This document shows positions 1 to 10,073 of a stretch of DNA of 64,000 nt, one piece after another (position 1 is the first letter of the stretch; each line of letters begins with the position of its first letter). This DNA is from Mesodorylaimus sp. YZB2_4 (taxonomy: Eukaryota > Nematoda > Enoplea > Dorylaimida > Dorylaimidae), in contig JASANH010001671.1 of the NCBI GenBank assembly GCA_030248295.1, positions 1 to 64,000 of the forward strand, in the 5' to 3' direction. The translations under genes and the position numbers were made by a program. The notes under the pieces were generated by a model. That model made no database searches. It worked only from the letters and a program-made list of their open reading frames with translations, and was not told the DNA's origin.

Positions 1-3000
1 TCATCCGCCTCTTCTGGCTGTTCCGACTGATCTGTAGACGAGTCCACTTTGATATCCAACGAATCCCACTGTTCATTCTCGTTCTCCGTTCCATCCGTCA
101 ATTCAGGATGAAAAATGGCTAATTCGACAAAATTGACAGGCGTGGGCACCGCGTATGGGTCGATGCATGGCACCACATAGGCTACTGGCGCTTTATCTTG
201 AATTCGGACAATGCGGAAAGGGCCCAAAAACCGAGGGTCCCACTTGGTGCGCGTCTTGGAATGATTCCGCTTGACCACATAATCACCAACCACAAACTTG
301 AACTTTCCAGCTCGTGATCGATCGAATTCCATTTTCTGCTTCGCTTTCGCTTTCTCTGATCTTTCCTTCAGACACTGCCGCAATTGATCGAAACGAAGCT
401 TTCTTTCGGCTAATAACTGTTCGGCTTCCTTCGCACCTTTGGACTGATCTTCTGGATCCACTGGCGCTCCCAATAATTCATCGATTTCCTTTCGGGGTGG
501 GACCCCATACGCCGCTTCATACGGAGACATACCAATCGACGTGGAATGACCCATTCGCAAAGCACAGGCGGCATATGGTACCATTTGATCCCATTCGTCC
601 TCACCATCTTGCATACTGAAGGCGATACTGTTTCCAACGCTTTGATTCAATCGCTCCACTTGGCCATTCCCTTGCGGATGCCACGGGGTAGCAAAATTCT
701 TCTGGATCTTCAATCGAGTACAGACGTGATGCATGAATCGATTCCGATATTCTGGGCCATTGTCTGACAATAGGCGCTGCACTTGCGGATGAACCAAATA
801 CAAATGCTCGATGAATGCTTTGGCTACAGTGCGCGCACGCAAGTCCTCCACTGGCACTAGCACTGGGTACTTCGTAAACAAATCAATAAAATTGACCAAA
901 TATCGATTACCTTTCTTGGTCACCTTAAAAGGACCCATCGAATCTACAGCCCAAAATACGAATGGCTGTGACGGCACTGGAATAGGTGTCAAAGGCGGTC
1001 TTCGATTGACACAATCTGGCTTTCTCAACTTGCACGTGAGACAGGCGGCACACCAACGAACCAAATCGGACGTCATTGTATCCCAATGATACAATGGGCG
1101 CAATGCTGTGAGCATACGACCTGAAGCTGGATGATCAGTCGTTCGATCTGGAGCATTGTGATGAGCTAAGAAAATCAATTTCCGATATCGACGAGGCACG
1201 ACGATGACATAAACTGTACGCTTGGGCTTTCGAAATTGGCGTCGTCGAAGCAATACACCATCGTCGGCCAACTTGTGCTGCTGGACTTGCTGCAACACCG
1301 TCTGACGTGCTTCTGGCGATTCTGGCAAAATTCCGTTCAATCCATCGATGATATCTCGCAATGCGGGTTCTGATCGTTGTTCTTTCCGCAATTGGTCTCG
1401 ATTAGGCAACATGACTTCTGCTGACGGTGGCATATCGTCAGCCGATGGCGTATACGAACCATATTCATAATCTGATTCCGATTCTGCGCTGGGAGCACAC
1501 AAAGAGGCAATAAACGATTTCGGCATCGTAGCGACTATTGCATCTTCGCGTGTCGACAATGCGAATGACCGATACTGATGACCAGCCGCTATCCAATCTT
1601 CTTTCGTCGTTGCTGGCTGGGTGGGCGGTTCGACACGCCCTCGCAAGATCATACAACATTGCAAATCGGCTTGATCGATCTCGTTTGGCGAAGCTATCTT
1701 GCCACTGTGACACTGTGGCTCTTTCTTCGATCGTGAGGCTATCTTGCCATTGGACACGTCTGGCCGCTCGTTGACCACCAATGGCACCTTCTGTAGCTTG
1801 GACATACCCGTTGAACCGAATCCCAAACTACCACGAGCTGATTTCTTGACTTGTTGGACTTCGCACACTTCAGGCGTCCAATTTCGTTCCAATATCAATT
1901 GTGCAATTCGATCTCCTTGTTGCACTCTAAACGGCTCAGAACCATGGTTAAACAAAAGTATCATGACATTACCTCGATAGTCTGGATCGATGACTCCAGC
2001 ACCAACCGCGATCATATGCTTGCTGGTGGGGCCAGATCGCGGGGCAATTCTTCCATAACAACCAGGCGGCATCTGAATAGCCAAATCCGTTTTGCACAAC
2101 GCTTTCTCACCAGCCGGGACGACGTACGAATAAGCACTGGACAAATCGTAGCCAGCAGCATCGGCTGTGGCACGCACTGGAGCTATGGCTTGATCGGATA
2201 ACTTACAATAGCACAGATACTTTTCCAAATCCGCATCCGACGGGGTCAGACCATCGGTATCAATTTCGAATACTTTCGCCACAAATTCTTCATCCGTGAT
2301 CACTGTAGACGATTCCGTATCTGATGACTCGCTATCGGCTAAGACAGGATCATCGAAAATAATCAAAGGCGCATCGCTGCTATTCACTTGCGCGATGAGT
2401 TGCGGTTCTTGCACTGGAACAGGTTGCTGGGCAATGACTTGATCTTGCACTTCGATGACTTGAGTCGCGACCACTGCAGGGGCAACTGGCGTGGCCAGAC
2501 ACTGTTCCAATTCACTTACCACTTTAGCTGTTGTTAATCGATCAGGCGCCACCATCGACGCCACACGGGCTTCCAATCCAACTTGTTCCAATTCAGGCTC
2601 CTCAATTATCAGCGGCAATGCTGTTCTCAAGGCCACTCGCTCTTCTTCCGTCAAATGCTCAATATCGACTACACCATCCGGCGTGACCGGAAATCTGTCG
2701 CGATAGAACAGATAACGAGCGGGCGATCGCACCCGCAAACGCACTTGATACGGATATCCATTATCGACTTTGTACCTTTTGGACAAAACGGATCCAAAGG
2801 TCATTCCCAACAAATGACCCACTTGACGCAATCTGGTAATATGCAATTCTCTACACCTCTTTGGCCACTTCTTGTTGATCTCCAACAAGGCATCCGACAT
2901 TGGAATTCCGTCATCCACTTCGACTTCTTGGCAATGCACCATTGGCTTGAACGAAACTTTCGGACTGTGACTCACAGGTTCAACCAACGATCGTCGCAAA

Positions 3001-3541
3001 ATCGAAATTCGTTTTGGCACGACAGGGTCGGCAGCCATTTGAGCCAGACCCACTGGACGATGCAATTCATTATCAGGCGGGGCCTTATCAACAACCTCGC
3101 CCTCATCCCCAACATAAAACTCACCACTCTCGAGGCTGTCCTCCAATTCCGCTAATCCGGCCATTTCCCACACGTCATTGAGCAAGTCCATATGCGGAAT
3201 ACGACTGAGAATATCCGCATTCGCATTCAGTCGTCCTGGGCGATATTGAACTGTAAAATTGTACGATTGCAATTTGAGCGTCAATTGACCCAACGGGCCT
3301 TCCTGAATCTTTCGCGTGAACCACTTGACCAACTGGGCATGATCAGTGTACACGACAAATGGCACCAAGGCGAGATAATGGTGCCAACGAGTGACTGCCC
3401 AAACAATCGCAGCAGCCTCTTGGGCTGGCACGCTGTAATTCAATTCAGACGGCTTCATCTTCCTGGACGCAAATTCGACTGGCCACCTCTTGTCTGGCTC
3501 AGCTGGATCGCACTGTTCCAACACAGCACCGTAACTGCAAA
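1..3541 (-). CDS. retrotransposon RNase H, dUTPase and integrase (partial, runs off window)
   Basis: From about 3541 this frame stays open to the window edge. It begins inside RNase H at Y-G-A-V-L-E-Q, so the usual T-D-A-S block with the first catalytic Asp is absent. The later RNase H residues are present (Q-E-A-A-A-I-V-W-A, Y-T-D-H-A, A-N-A-D-I-L-S-R). A linker of ~300 residues follows, then a trimeric-type dUTPase (1806-2185). The integrase has an HHCC zinc-binding domain around 1070-1200, a DDE core (A-V-D near 935, L-L-S-D-N-G near 765, Q-V-E-R-L-N near 655) and a C-terminal K-W-D-P-R-F-L-G-P-F module near 225. Loss of the RNase H block makes this copy unlikely to be autonomous. Confidence 0.88.
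1806..2185 (-). other. dUTPase domain inside pol
   Basis: All five trimeric dUTPase motifs can be read in one frame: A-G-Y-D-L-S-S-A (motif 1), G-R-I-A-P-R-S-G (motif 2), A-G-V-I-D-P-D-Y-R-G (motif 3, with the catalytic Asp), G-D-R-I-A-Q-L-I (motif 4) and R-G-S-L-G-F-G-S-T-G (motif 5). The family hydrolyses dUTP to dUMP and so limits uracil in newly made DNA. It lies between RNase H and integrase, the position it occupies in non-primate lentiviruses. No lesion is visible in the five motifs, unlike the protease and RNase H of the same element. Confidence 0.92.
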
Positions 3542-4627
3542 CGGCAAATCAAAATCGGGGTAACGGAGCACCGGGGGTGACGTCAATCGAACTTTCAAAG
3601 GATCGAACGCGTGCTGATGTTCTGTCCCCCAATAGGACCGTTCCGCTGGTGGTCGTCCATCCATCATCAAATCATACAATGGTCTAGCAATTCGGGCATA
3701 GGCTGGAATAAACATGCGATAATAACCAGCTAGACCAAGGAACGAATACAATTGCTTGGCCGTTTGTGGCACTGGCCACCTCTTGATCACTTCGATCTTG
3801 GAAGGCAATGGTCGAATACCTTCACTGCTGACGACATGGCCCAAATACTGGACCTCGGACAATCCAAACGAGCATTTCTTGGCTTGCAACTTCAGGTTCG
3901 CGTGGCGAAAACGATCGAAAATTTGCTGCAAATGCTGGCAATGTTCTTCCATATTAGGGCTGAACACAATAACATCGTCGATGTACGCCATACAAATGCT
4001 CCACGTGAGCCCGTTCAAAACCATTTCCATAAGCCGTTGAAAACACGCTGGTCCATTGATGACTTCATACGGCATGACGGTAAACTGATAGAAACCAAAC
4101 TGAGTGCAGAACGCAGTGCGATCCGCCGTTTCTGGATCCAACGGGATCTGATGGTACCCACTGGCTGCATCCAACGTCGAAAATACCATTGACCCTTTGA
4201 GCGTACTGAGCACATCGGGAATCTGAGGCAATGGATACACATCTGGTTTCGTTTGCTTGTTGACTTCTCGAAAATCGATACAAAATTGGATACCACCATC
4301 CTTCTTCTTGACCATAACCACTGGAGACGCATACGCAGAATACGATGGCTCAATAATACCTGCATCCAAATACGTCGTTAGCCACTCTCGCACCTTGGGC
4401 ACTAGTGGCGGGGCCACATGTCGAGCTGGTTGCTTGACGGGTGGATGACTTCCAGTGTCGATTCGATGTTGCACAAAATGAGTCTTCGTCAAATGAGAAT
4501 CGTGATAGGCGAAAATATCGACATTGTCTCGAATAACTTGCTTCAACATTTCTTGGTGTTCCTTCGGGCATTGATCGTTGATGACCACTCGCTCGAGCAC
4601 TCCGTTCATGTGCTCTACTGTTCCAAT
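3542..4627 (-). CDS. retrotransposon reverse transcriptase
   Basis: The RT palm and fingers are intact: a K-K-D-G-G-I-Q-F-C-I-D-F-R-E-V-N segment (family K.DGS.R.C.DYR..N), a F-S-T-L-D-A-A-S-G-Y-H-Q-I motif, and a Y-I-D-D catalytic box followed by V-I-V-F-S. Thumb and connection regions (C-x-F-G, Y-L-G-H-V-V-S, F-L-G-L-A-G-Y-Y-R-x-F-I) follow. It is in the same frame as the protease block and separated from it only by the TGA at 4628-4630; an ATG sits at 4609. Near 3540 the frame breaks at the start of RNase H. Confidence 0.92.
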
Positions 4628-6286
4628 TCAAGGAATACTTGAGGCTGACTCCGACTTGACCGATCCTGACTGCCCAACCTGCCTGGGGGGCAAAGCTGGT
4701 TCGGCTGGCGTATGACGAATATTGACATGGGAGCTTTGGTCTGGCTTTTGCACTTGCACTGGGGATTCGACCATCGTGACTGACACATCTTGCTCAGCAT
4801 GGTACACGAACGGATCGGGCAAATACGCATCCATGAGGACTCCTGAAAGTACTTTTGGTTCCACAGACAAATTATAAACTGGTACCTGGAATGTCGATCC
4901 CAAATCACTCGTCCACAGGCCTCTTGGCACAATTACATCGAGACCAACTCGCGTGTGCAGACTTTGATCGAAATACAATGCGGATGGATTTCGCACATTG
5001 AGCATGCTGAGCGCCACATCGACTTGAACTTGAGAACGAGGCGGGATTTCGAGCTGTGGGACAGCGATTTTGACACATCCCACTGACGCTTCTGGCGAAC
5101 TATTGGCATAGGGCACCTCGACACCCTTCAACTGACCAGCGCAATAAGCCACTGATCGTTTGCTTTCCGACAATGTATGCTTGTACCTAACGTTGATGTC
5201 CTGCCCGATAAGCATGGTTATCAGACCCTGGGGGTCATGCAATATCGCCACTTCGTGCAAAATCGTCTTATCCCCAAACGTTAGATACACATACCTAGTA
5301 CCCAAAATTCTTGGCTTGTCATTATCGATTGATCGAAATGATAACAGGCATTCTTTCACTGATCCATCCCAATCTGGGTGGATTTCGGCATATAACTTGT
5401 CTGACATGATCGATGCTTGGGCATCAGAATCGATAATTGCTTGAACACGACGTCCATCGATACCGATAATAATTTCTGGCGATTCGCGGCGTTGCAATGG
5501 CTGCATAACTGGCTGATCCAATACTTCCGCTCGAACTGCATTGAGCTGACGAAACGCAATTCGACGATGCTGTTCATCTTCGGCGAACACCCATGATGGC
5601 TTGACTGCATCCGATGGAATTTCGTGCGGTGGGACCACAAACATGGCGTCTGGTCCTGCAGCCATGGGCTCGACTACTGGTTCTACTCGTTTGATCATTA
5701 CTGGGGACAATTGGGGTGGCAGCTGGCGAGACTGCACCACCACGCGATTCACTTGGGCTTGACCATTCTGCGCAGCTTGCCTAGGGGCTTGCTGCGGGGC
5801 AGCAGCTGGTCTATTCGACTGCCCTTGGGACATACCTTGATTCGATTGTCGCTGTTGCGACCTTCCTGTTCGTTGCTGATTCTGAGCATCGGCCAAATCG
5901 CTGACATACAAATTCGGGCAGCGGAATGGACAATGCCCTGGGCTTCGATGACATACTTCGCACGGCGGACGAGTTGTACAATGAGCGCCGATATGACCGT
6001 ATTGACCGCATTCTCGACATTGCATATTGGCCACATCTCGCGGAATTCCTGATTTCGTTAACGTATCATACGTATGACCAGTCTCTGGCGATCGATAAGG
6101 ATGGCTTCCCAATCCAGTAGGCGTTTGACGAGGCTGACGAGCATTGACTTGCGCTCCATTCGATGCTGACGCATTAGGCGACGACGCCTGTGAGGCGACT
6201 TGGTCTAAATGTCGACGTTGCTCGTTCGTTGGATACGATGACTGTTGTTGCAATTGGGCATTTGGCTGATAACGAGTCGTTTGCGA
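4628..6286 (-). CDS. retrotransposon nucleocapsid zinc knuckle and aspartic protease
   Basis: This block follows the gag TGA in the same frame and ends at another TGA at 4628-4630. After a Gln-rich linker it has one canonical CX2CX4HX4C knuckle (C-R-E-C-G-Q-Y-G-H-I-G-A-H-C) and a second, irregular CX2CX5HX4C-like one. Gln/Pro-rich sequence then leads to a retropepsin-like fold with I-I-D-S-D-A-Q-A-S at the active-site loop and an L-I-G-Q-D element where families usually have LG.D. The Gly normally following D-S/T is Asp here (GAT for an expected GGT), which should impair catalysis. No ATG is evident near the start of the block, so expression would depend on the upstream gag frame. Confidence 0.78.
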   Translation of the reverse strand, partial: SQTTRYQPNAQLQQQSSYPTNEQRRHLDQVASQASSPNASASNGAQVNARQPRQTPTGLGSHPYRSPETGHTYDTLTKSGIPRDVANMQCRECGQYGHIGAHCTTRPPCEVCHRSPGHCPFRCPNLYVSDLADAQNQQRTGRSQQRQSNQGMSQGQSNRPAAAPQQAPRQAAQNGQAQVNRVVVQSRQLPPQLSPVMIKRVEPVVEPMAAGPDAMFVVPPHEIPSDAVKPSWVFAEDEQHRRIAFRQLNAVRAEVLDQPVMQPLQRRESPEIIIGIDGRRVQAIIDSDAQASIMSDKLYAEIHPDWDGSVKECLLSFRSIDNDKPRILGTRYVYLTFGDKTILHEVAILHDPQGLITMLIGQDINVRYKHTLSESKRSVAYCAGQLKGVEVPYANSSPEASVGCVKIAVPQLEIPPRSQVQVDVALSMLNVRNPSALYFDQSLHTRVGLDVIVPRGLWTSDLGSTFQVPVYNLSVEPKVLSGVLMDAYLPDPFVYHAEQDVSVTMVESPVQVQKPDQSSHVNIRHTPAEPALPPRQVGQSGSVKSESASSIP

Positions 6287-7447
6287 TCACTGCTGTTGAC
6301 GCTGAGCTGGGGGCACAGACACAGGGACTCCAGCACCTGCACCAAAATACTTCGGATTGTTCGGGGGTGCACTAGCGGCGAAGGCATGGGTTTCTTCCTC
6401 AAATTCGTTGCTTGATACTTCGACTGCAGCTGCCACGGCTGCGGGCTGCGCTGCGATATTCTTTGGTACAGTCGGATTTCTCAGTTGCCACTTGGCGGCA
6501 CGAAGCTTGATTTCTTCGAACGACGCGCGTTGCGATCCATCGATGTGCAAATCCTGCACCAATTGAGCTAATTTGGCTGGCAAATGTTTCCTGAACGCAT
6601 CGATCAGAGGCCAACGGAGCTGATCTCCAGTTAGCCCAGGGTAGGCACGCTTCGCAGCACTTTCCAATCGGTTACCAAAATCCAAATAGGACTCACCTGG
6701 CAATGGCTTTAACTCTTGAAATTGAGCGATCAAATACGATTCGTCTCGCAACTGAAAATGTGGGCACATGTCGGTCGTCAATTGAGTCCACGTTAGCGAT
6801 TTCAAATCTGGGTATTTCATATAATATTGACATATCCATTGCGCTGGTTGATCGGCGACATAAATTGGCAAAAGCTGAACCATATCGATATCGTCGGGCA
6901 TGCCCATCATTCGCATACGCATCGCATAATCTTGAAGCCACTCATCCAACGGAGGAGAGTTGGGCTTACCCGTATACTTGTCGATATTCAAATCGGGTGG
7001 CTTTCCTTTACGCATCGCCAGCTGCAGGCGAGACGTATTCAAATCCGCTTTCGAAGATGACTTTCGCAGTGGCCCGGGGGGCGGCGCTTCCTTATTGTGC
7101 TTTTCTCGACGTCGTTGAACACTGGATGCGACACTGACCACTGATTCATCGTCCGAATGATCCGTCGTATCTGACACTGCAGCTCGACCTGGTGGGACCA
7201 GAGGACGTTTCTTCTTTCCTGTCTTCTTGATTGATGGACTAATTGCAGCTACCAAATCGACCAATGATTGATGGATCGACGCTTGCTGAGCTTGCGCCGA
7301 TGCTTGCGACGCTTGCATGGCTTGTACCGTATTCTGCAACGCTTGCTGGGTCGACGCTTGCATGGCTTGTACCGTATTATGTAGCGAATCTTGCATCATC
7401 TTCACGACTGACACTAACTGGGCGTCCATTGGTGACGCACTTTCCAT
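6287..7447 (-). CDS. retrotransposon gag (capsid region)
   Basis: 386 codons from ATG to an in-frame TGA. The first ~90 residues are Gln/Ala-rich with repeats of a Thr-Val-Gln-Ala-Met-Gln-Ala-Ser type, followed by a Lys/Arg patch and an acidic Ser-rich stretch. Residues ~150-330 form a gag-like capsid domain: a W-L-x-D-Y element, a W-T-Q-L-x-T-D-M-x-P-x-F segment and an E-S-Y-x-x-F-x-N-R-L-E-x-A motif match the retrotransposon gag superfamily. The next reading block is in the same frame right after the TGA, so gag and protease may be one polyprotein interrupted by UGA. The true N-terminus may lie further upstream, since the adjacent poly-C region hides the start. Confidence 0.8.
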   Translation of the reverse strand: MESASPMDAQLVSVVKMMQDSLHNTVQAMQASTQQALQNTVQAMQASQASAQAQQASIHQSLVDLVAAISPSIKKTGKKKRPLVPPGRAAVSDTTDHSDDESVVSVASSVQRRREKHNKEAPPPGPLRKSSSKADLNTSRLQLAMRKGKPPDLNIDKYTGKPNSPPLDEWLQDYAMRMRMMGMPDDIDMVQLLPIYVADQPAQWICQYYMKYPDLKSLTWTQLTTDMCPHFQLRDESYLIAQFQELKPLPGESYLDFGNRLESAAKRAYPGLTGDQLRWPLIDAFRKHLPAKLAQLVQDLHIDGSQRASFEEIKLRAAKWQLRNPTVPKNIAAQPAAVAAAVEVSSNEFEEETHAFAASAPPNNPKYFGAGAGVPVSVPPAQRQQQ

Positions 7448-7549
7448 TCGACCAATCGGAGCGGGGGTTGAGACACAGGAGGCGGGGCCTCAACCTGACC
7501 CTTTTCTTCGAGGCTCCGCTTGCTCAACCCCGTTCTTACAACAACCCCC

Positions 7550-7860
7550 GGGCCACCCACCCGCGCGCGGCGCCCCCCCCCCCAACCTCCCCTCCCCGCC
7601 CCCCCCCCCCCGCCCAAACCACACAACTCCCCCCCCACCCCGCCCCCCAGACTCCCCGGGCGCACGCGCCCCACGGCGACCCCCCCCCCTCATCCCTGCC
7701 ACACGCCCCACCCCCCCCCCCCAAACGCCCCCCCTCCTTCCTCTCCTCCCCCCCCCCCCTCTCTCCTCTCGTCCCCTCCCCTCCTCCAATCTTCCTCCCC
7801 CTCCCTGCCCGCCACTCCCCCCCCTTCCTGTCCTCCCCCCCCCCCCCCCTTGGCCGCCGC
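7550..7860 (+). repeat. poly-C / C-rich low-complexity tract
   Basis: About 300 bp consisting of C runs of up to 18 broken by single A, T or G bases. The reverse strand carries many consecutive G runs and so has strong G-quadruplex potential. It starts ~100 bp upstream of the gag ATG (on the element's strand). Open frames across it (proline-rich forward, glycine-rich reverse) are compositional, not genes. Run lengths here may be unreliable sequencing or assembly calls. Confidence 0.9.
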
Positions 7861-8529
7861 ATTCTTTTCTTGCATCAGCTGAACGTACGCGGCATTGTAG
7901 TCTTCCAACCATTGGACAGAATCCCCCTGCTCTTGGTCACTGGGCTGGTCCTGGAAGCCAACATGGCGGGCCGCTTAAGAAACCCTAAACTACCTACCCG
8001 TGACTGGATCTCCGACCAACGGGCGGCTCCTTGGTTGAAACAGATAACGTATGGCGAGTGGAAATGGGACATACCCACCCAACAAACCAGGCCCCCCCCC
8101 CCCCGGCCGTCTTTTTACCAAGAAACAAAACAAGAAGCACGCCGACCGACGGACCGATGATTACAGAAACAACCAACTGAGGGAGGCCGCCCCCACCCAC
8201 CCATGATGCACGACAGACTGTACGCCCGCCCCCCCCCCCCCCCCCCGCCCTCGGAGAGCCAAGACAGACAAAAAACAAAAAAAAAAACAAAAAAATTCAA
8301 AAACAAAAAATCACCCACCCCACACAAACCAAACAACTACGCATGCGCGCATGCATGCGGAAGGACGGAAAAGCTAGAAGAGAACAACGAAATACCAAGG
8401 ACGAACAGCGGCAGCACCACTGGCACTGGAGCGGGCAGGGCACGGGGCACACGCACTCCCACAACCGCGCGCACAGGAACTGCCACACACACACACACAC
8501 TCAAAAACACAAGACAACACTACCGCTGG
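7861..8529. other. non-coding spacer between two poly-C tracts
   Basis: On the reverse strand, 7861-7960 reads as a short non-repetitive peptide (V-Q-W-L-E-D-Y-N-A-A-Y-V-Q-L-M-Q-E-K) that opens just after a TAA and runs into the G-rich tract. It may be a remnant of a longer gag N-terminus. The rest holds shorter C runs near 8092 and 8228, an A-rich patch (8272-8310) and a CA-dinucleotide patch near 8485-8500. No gene is supported. Confidence 0.5.
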
Positions 8530-8712
8530 CACCCCCCCCCACTCCCACCCCCCCTCCTACCCAACAACCGACCCGCCGGCCGACACCCCCACCCCGCCCT
8601 CCCCCCCCCCACCCCCCCCCCCCCCCCCCCCCCCCCCCCCACCCCCCCCCCCCCCCCCCCTCCCGCCCCCCCCCCCTCCCCCCCCCCCCCCCCTCCTCTC
8701 CCTCCGTCCTCC
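8530..8712 (+). repeat. second poly-C tract
   Basis: About 180 bp dominated by uninterrupted C runs, the longest around 8607-8660. The composition matches the 7550-7860 tract, and the reverse complement would be nearly pure G. No coding potential. Confidence 0.9.
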
Positions 8713-9039
8713 TCCAGAAATTTTCGATATGGCATGATAGGCCGCATACGAGACCCCTAGCAATAAATGAGCAGCGTTGCAATGCAGCGAATGAGGCGAA
8801 CAGCTACACGTTCACTCGAATATTTCTCCCTCAAATCTGTCTGGACCATATTACGAATGGTAAGGCCTGAAATATGTCGCAACTCACGATCAGTTAAAAA
8901 TTGCGGCTCATGCTTGCAATGGTTTCGCTTCGCTTCGCGCGGCCGAAATCGGTAATTAGATTAGTTCATTCTGGGTTTGAGGCGTCTGAAGAGCATCTGG
9001 AAATGAAAGGAAGATACTCACTCGGAACTATTAGTTAGG

Positions 9040-9325
9040 AAACTTGCAGAAAAACTGGTCGAACGTAGTGATCAAGAGGATGCTGGATTCATATTTACCG
9101 CGCATTGCTATTTGAATATGATTGCCTTCATTTTTATTTGGCACCAGTACACTTGCAGTGTCTAATCATGAATCATGCTACTTTTGCGTGTTCTAGGAAA
9201 CCCATATAAGCTCGTCGTTTCGTGTCTTTAGCGCGCTTTAGTCTGTTCGTGAATGTCCGTAAGCCAATAAAGAGTTGCTTTCAATCGAGTAGAGTCTCCT
9301 TTGTAGGAACCCACCCAAGCTCTAC
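9040..9325 (+). promoter_or_regulatory. possible solo LTR or promoter/polyA unit
   Basis: Within the gene-free stretch 8713-10073 this segment has a TATA-like CATATAAG near 9203, ~60 bp of T/C/G-rich sequence, and an AATAAA signal near 9265 followed by G/T-rich sequence and ...CTCTACA near 9322. This spacing resembles the U3-R-U5 layout of an LTR. No matching second copy, no clear TG start and no target-site duplication could be identified, so the call is weak. The remainder of 8713-10073 shows only a C18 run near 9437 and no gene. Confidence 0.25.
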
Positions 9326-10073
9326 ACGAAAATACAGTATACTAACATGAAACTTGAATATTCAAGCCCCTCTCGAATAAGTGCCGTCTGGCCCTCATTT
9401 AAAAGTTCCTCTTGGTAGAGCCTTTCAACATTGCCCCCCCCCCCCCCCAAAGGCCCTTGTTAGACAGCCGGTAATTATGTCTCTCATTGTGCAAATATGT
9501 GGAAAAAGTTGTCCAATGCACTGGCCATACCACGTAATTAGAGGAAATATAGGCACGAAAACTACGCATACGAGCAAGCATCAAGATTGGGATTAGCCAC
9601 CTTCCGCCAGCGTTATCAATACTTTAATAATTCTTACTTAAATCCCAGCGGCAATCGTTGATCAGCGATACCTGCCTGAGTTTAACTAGCATCTTATCAA
9701 GATCTTTGTAAGAAGTAAGCCCAATCCTGGCAAGACTTCACAAGAAAGGCCGGAAAATGACCTGACATGACAAGAAGTCATCCAATAAAGAAATGCTGGG
9801 ATATAATCGGTTAAAAATCTGAGCGCAGAAGAAAGGATCTCTGGATAAACGTCTGATTGTAAAATCCTACTAAACAAACAATTTTCCCTTTATCATCACT
9901 GTCATCACAAATAAGCTTCAACATGGCATCGCTCGAACCGAGCCCAAGCTTAATCAAATCCACAACAGAAATTTTTTGTGATAGCGTGCCTTATACCATC
10001 ATTTTATTCGTTTGTAACAGTGCAGATAGTGGAACCACTGAAAGTAAGTGTGTCGCGCTCCACAAACGCAACA

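Larger units (their letters stand above)
1..7447 (-). mobile_element. Ty3/gypsy-class LTR retrotransposon, one end outside the window
   Basis: The reverse strand carries, in order, a gag region, a CCHC zinc knuckle, a retropepsin-like protease, reverse transcriptase, RNase H, a dUTPase and an integrase with a GPF-type C-terminal module. RT-RNaseH before integrase is the Ty3/gypsy order. The body runs off the left edge, so the 3' LTR is not visible, and I could not place the 5' LTR or primer-binding site upstream of gag, where the DNA becomes poly-C. The copy looks decayed: two in-frame UGA codons separate gag, protease and RT; the protease loop reads D-S-D rather than D-S/T-G; and the first RNase H aspartate region is missing with a frame change. 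The class is certain; whether the stops are lesions or programmed readthrough is open. Confidence 0.93.

Noticed and set aside
7243..8160. 305-codon forward frame and several long glycine- or proline-rich frames across 7.2-8.9 kb
   Set aside because: They arise from poly-C composition and antisense gag; no domain, bias or splice support.
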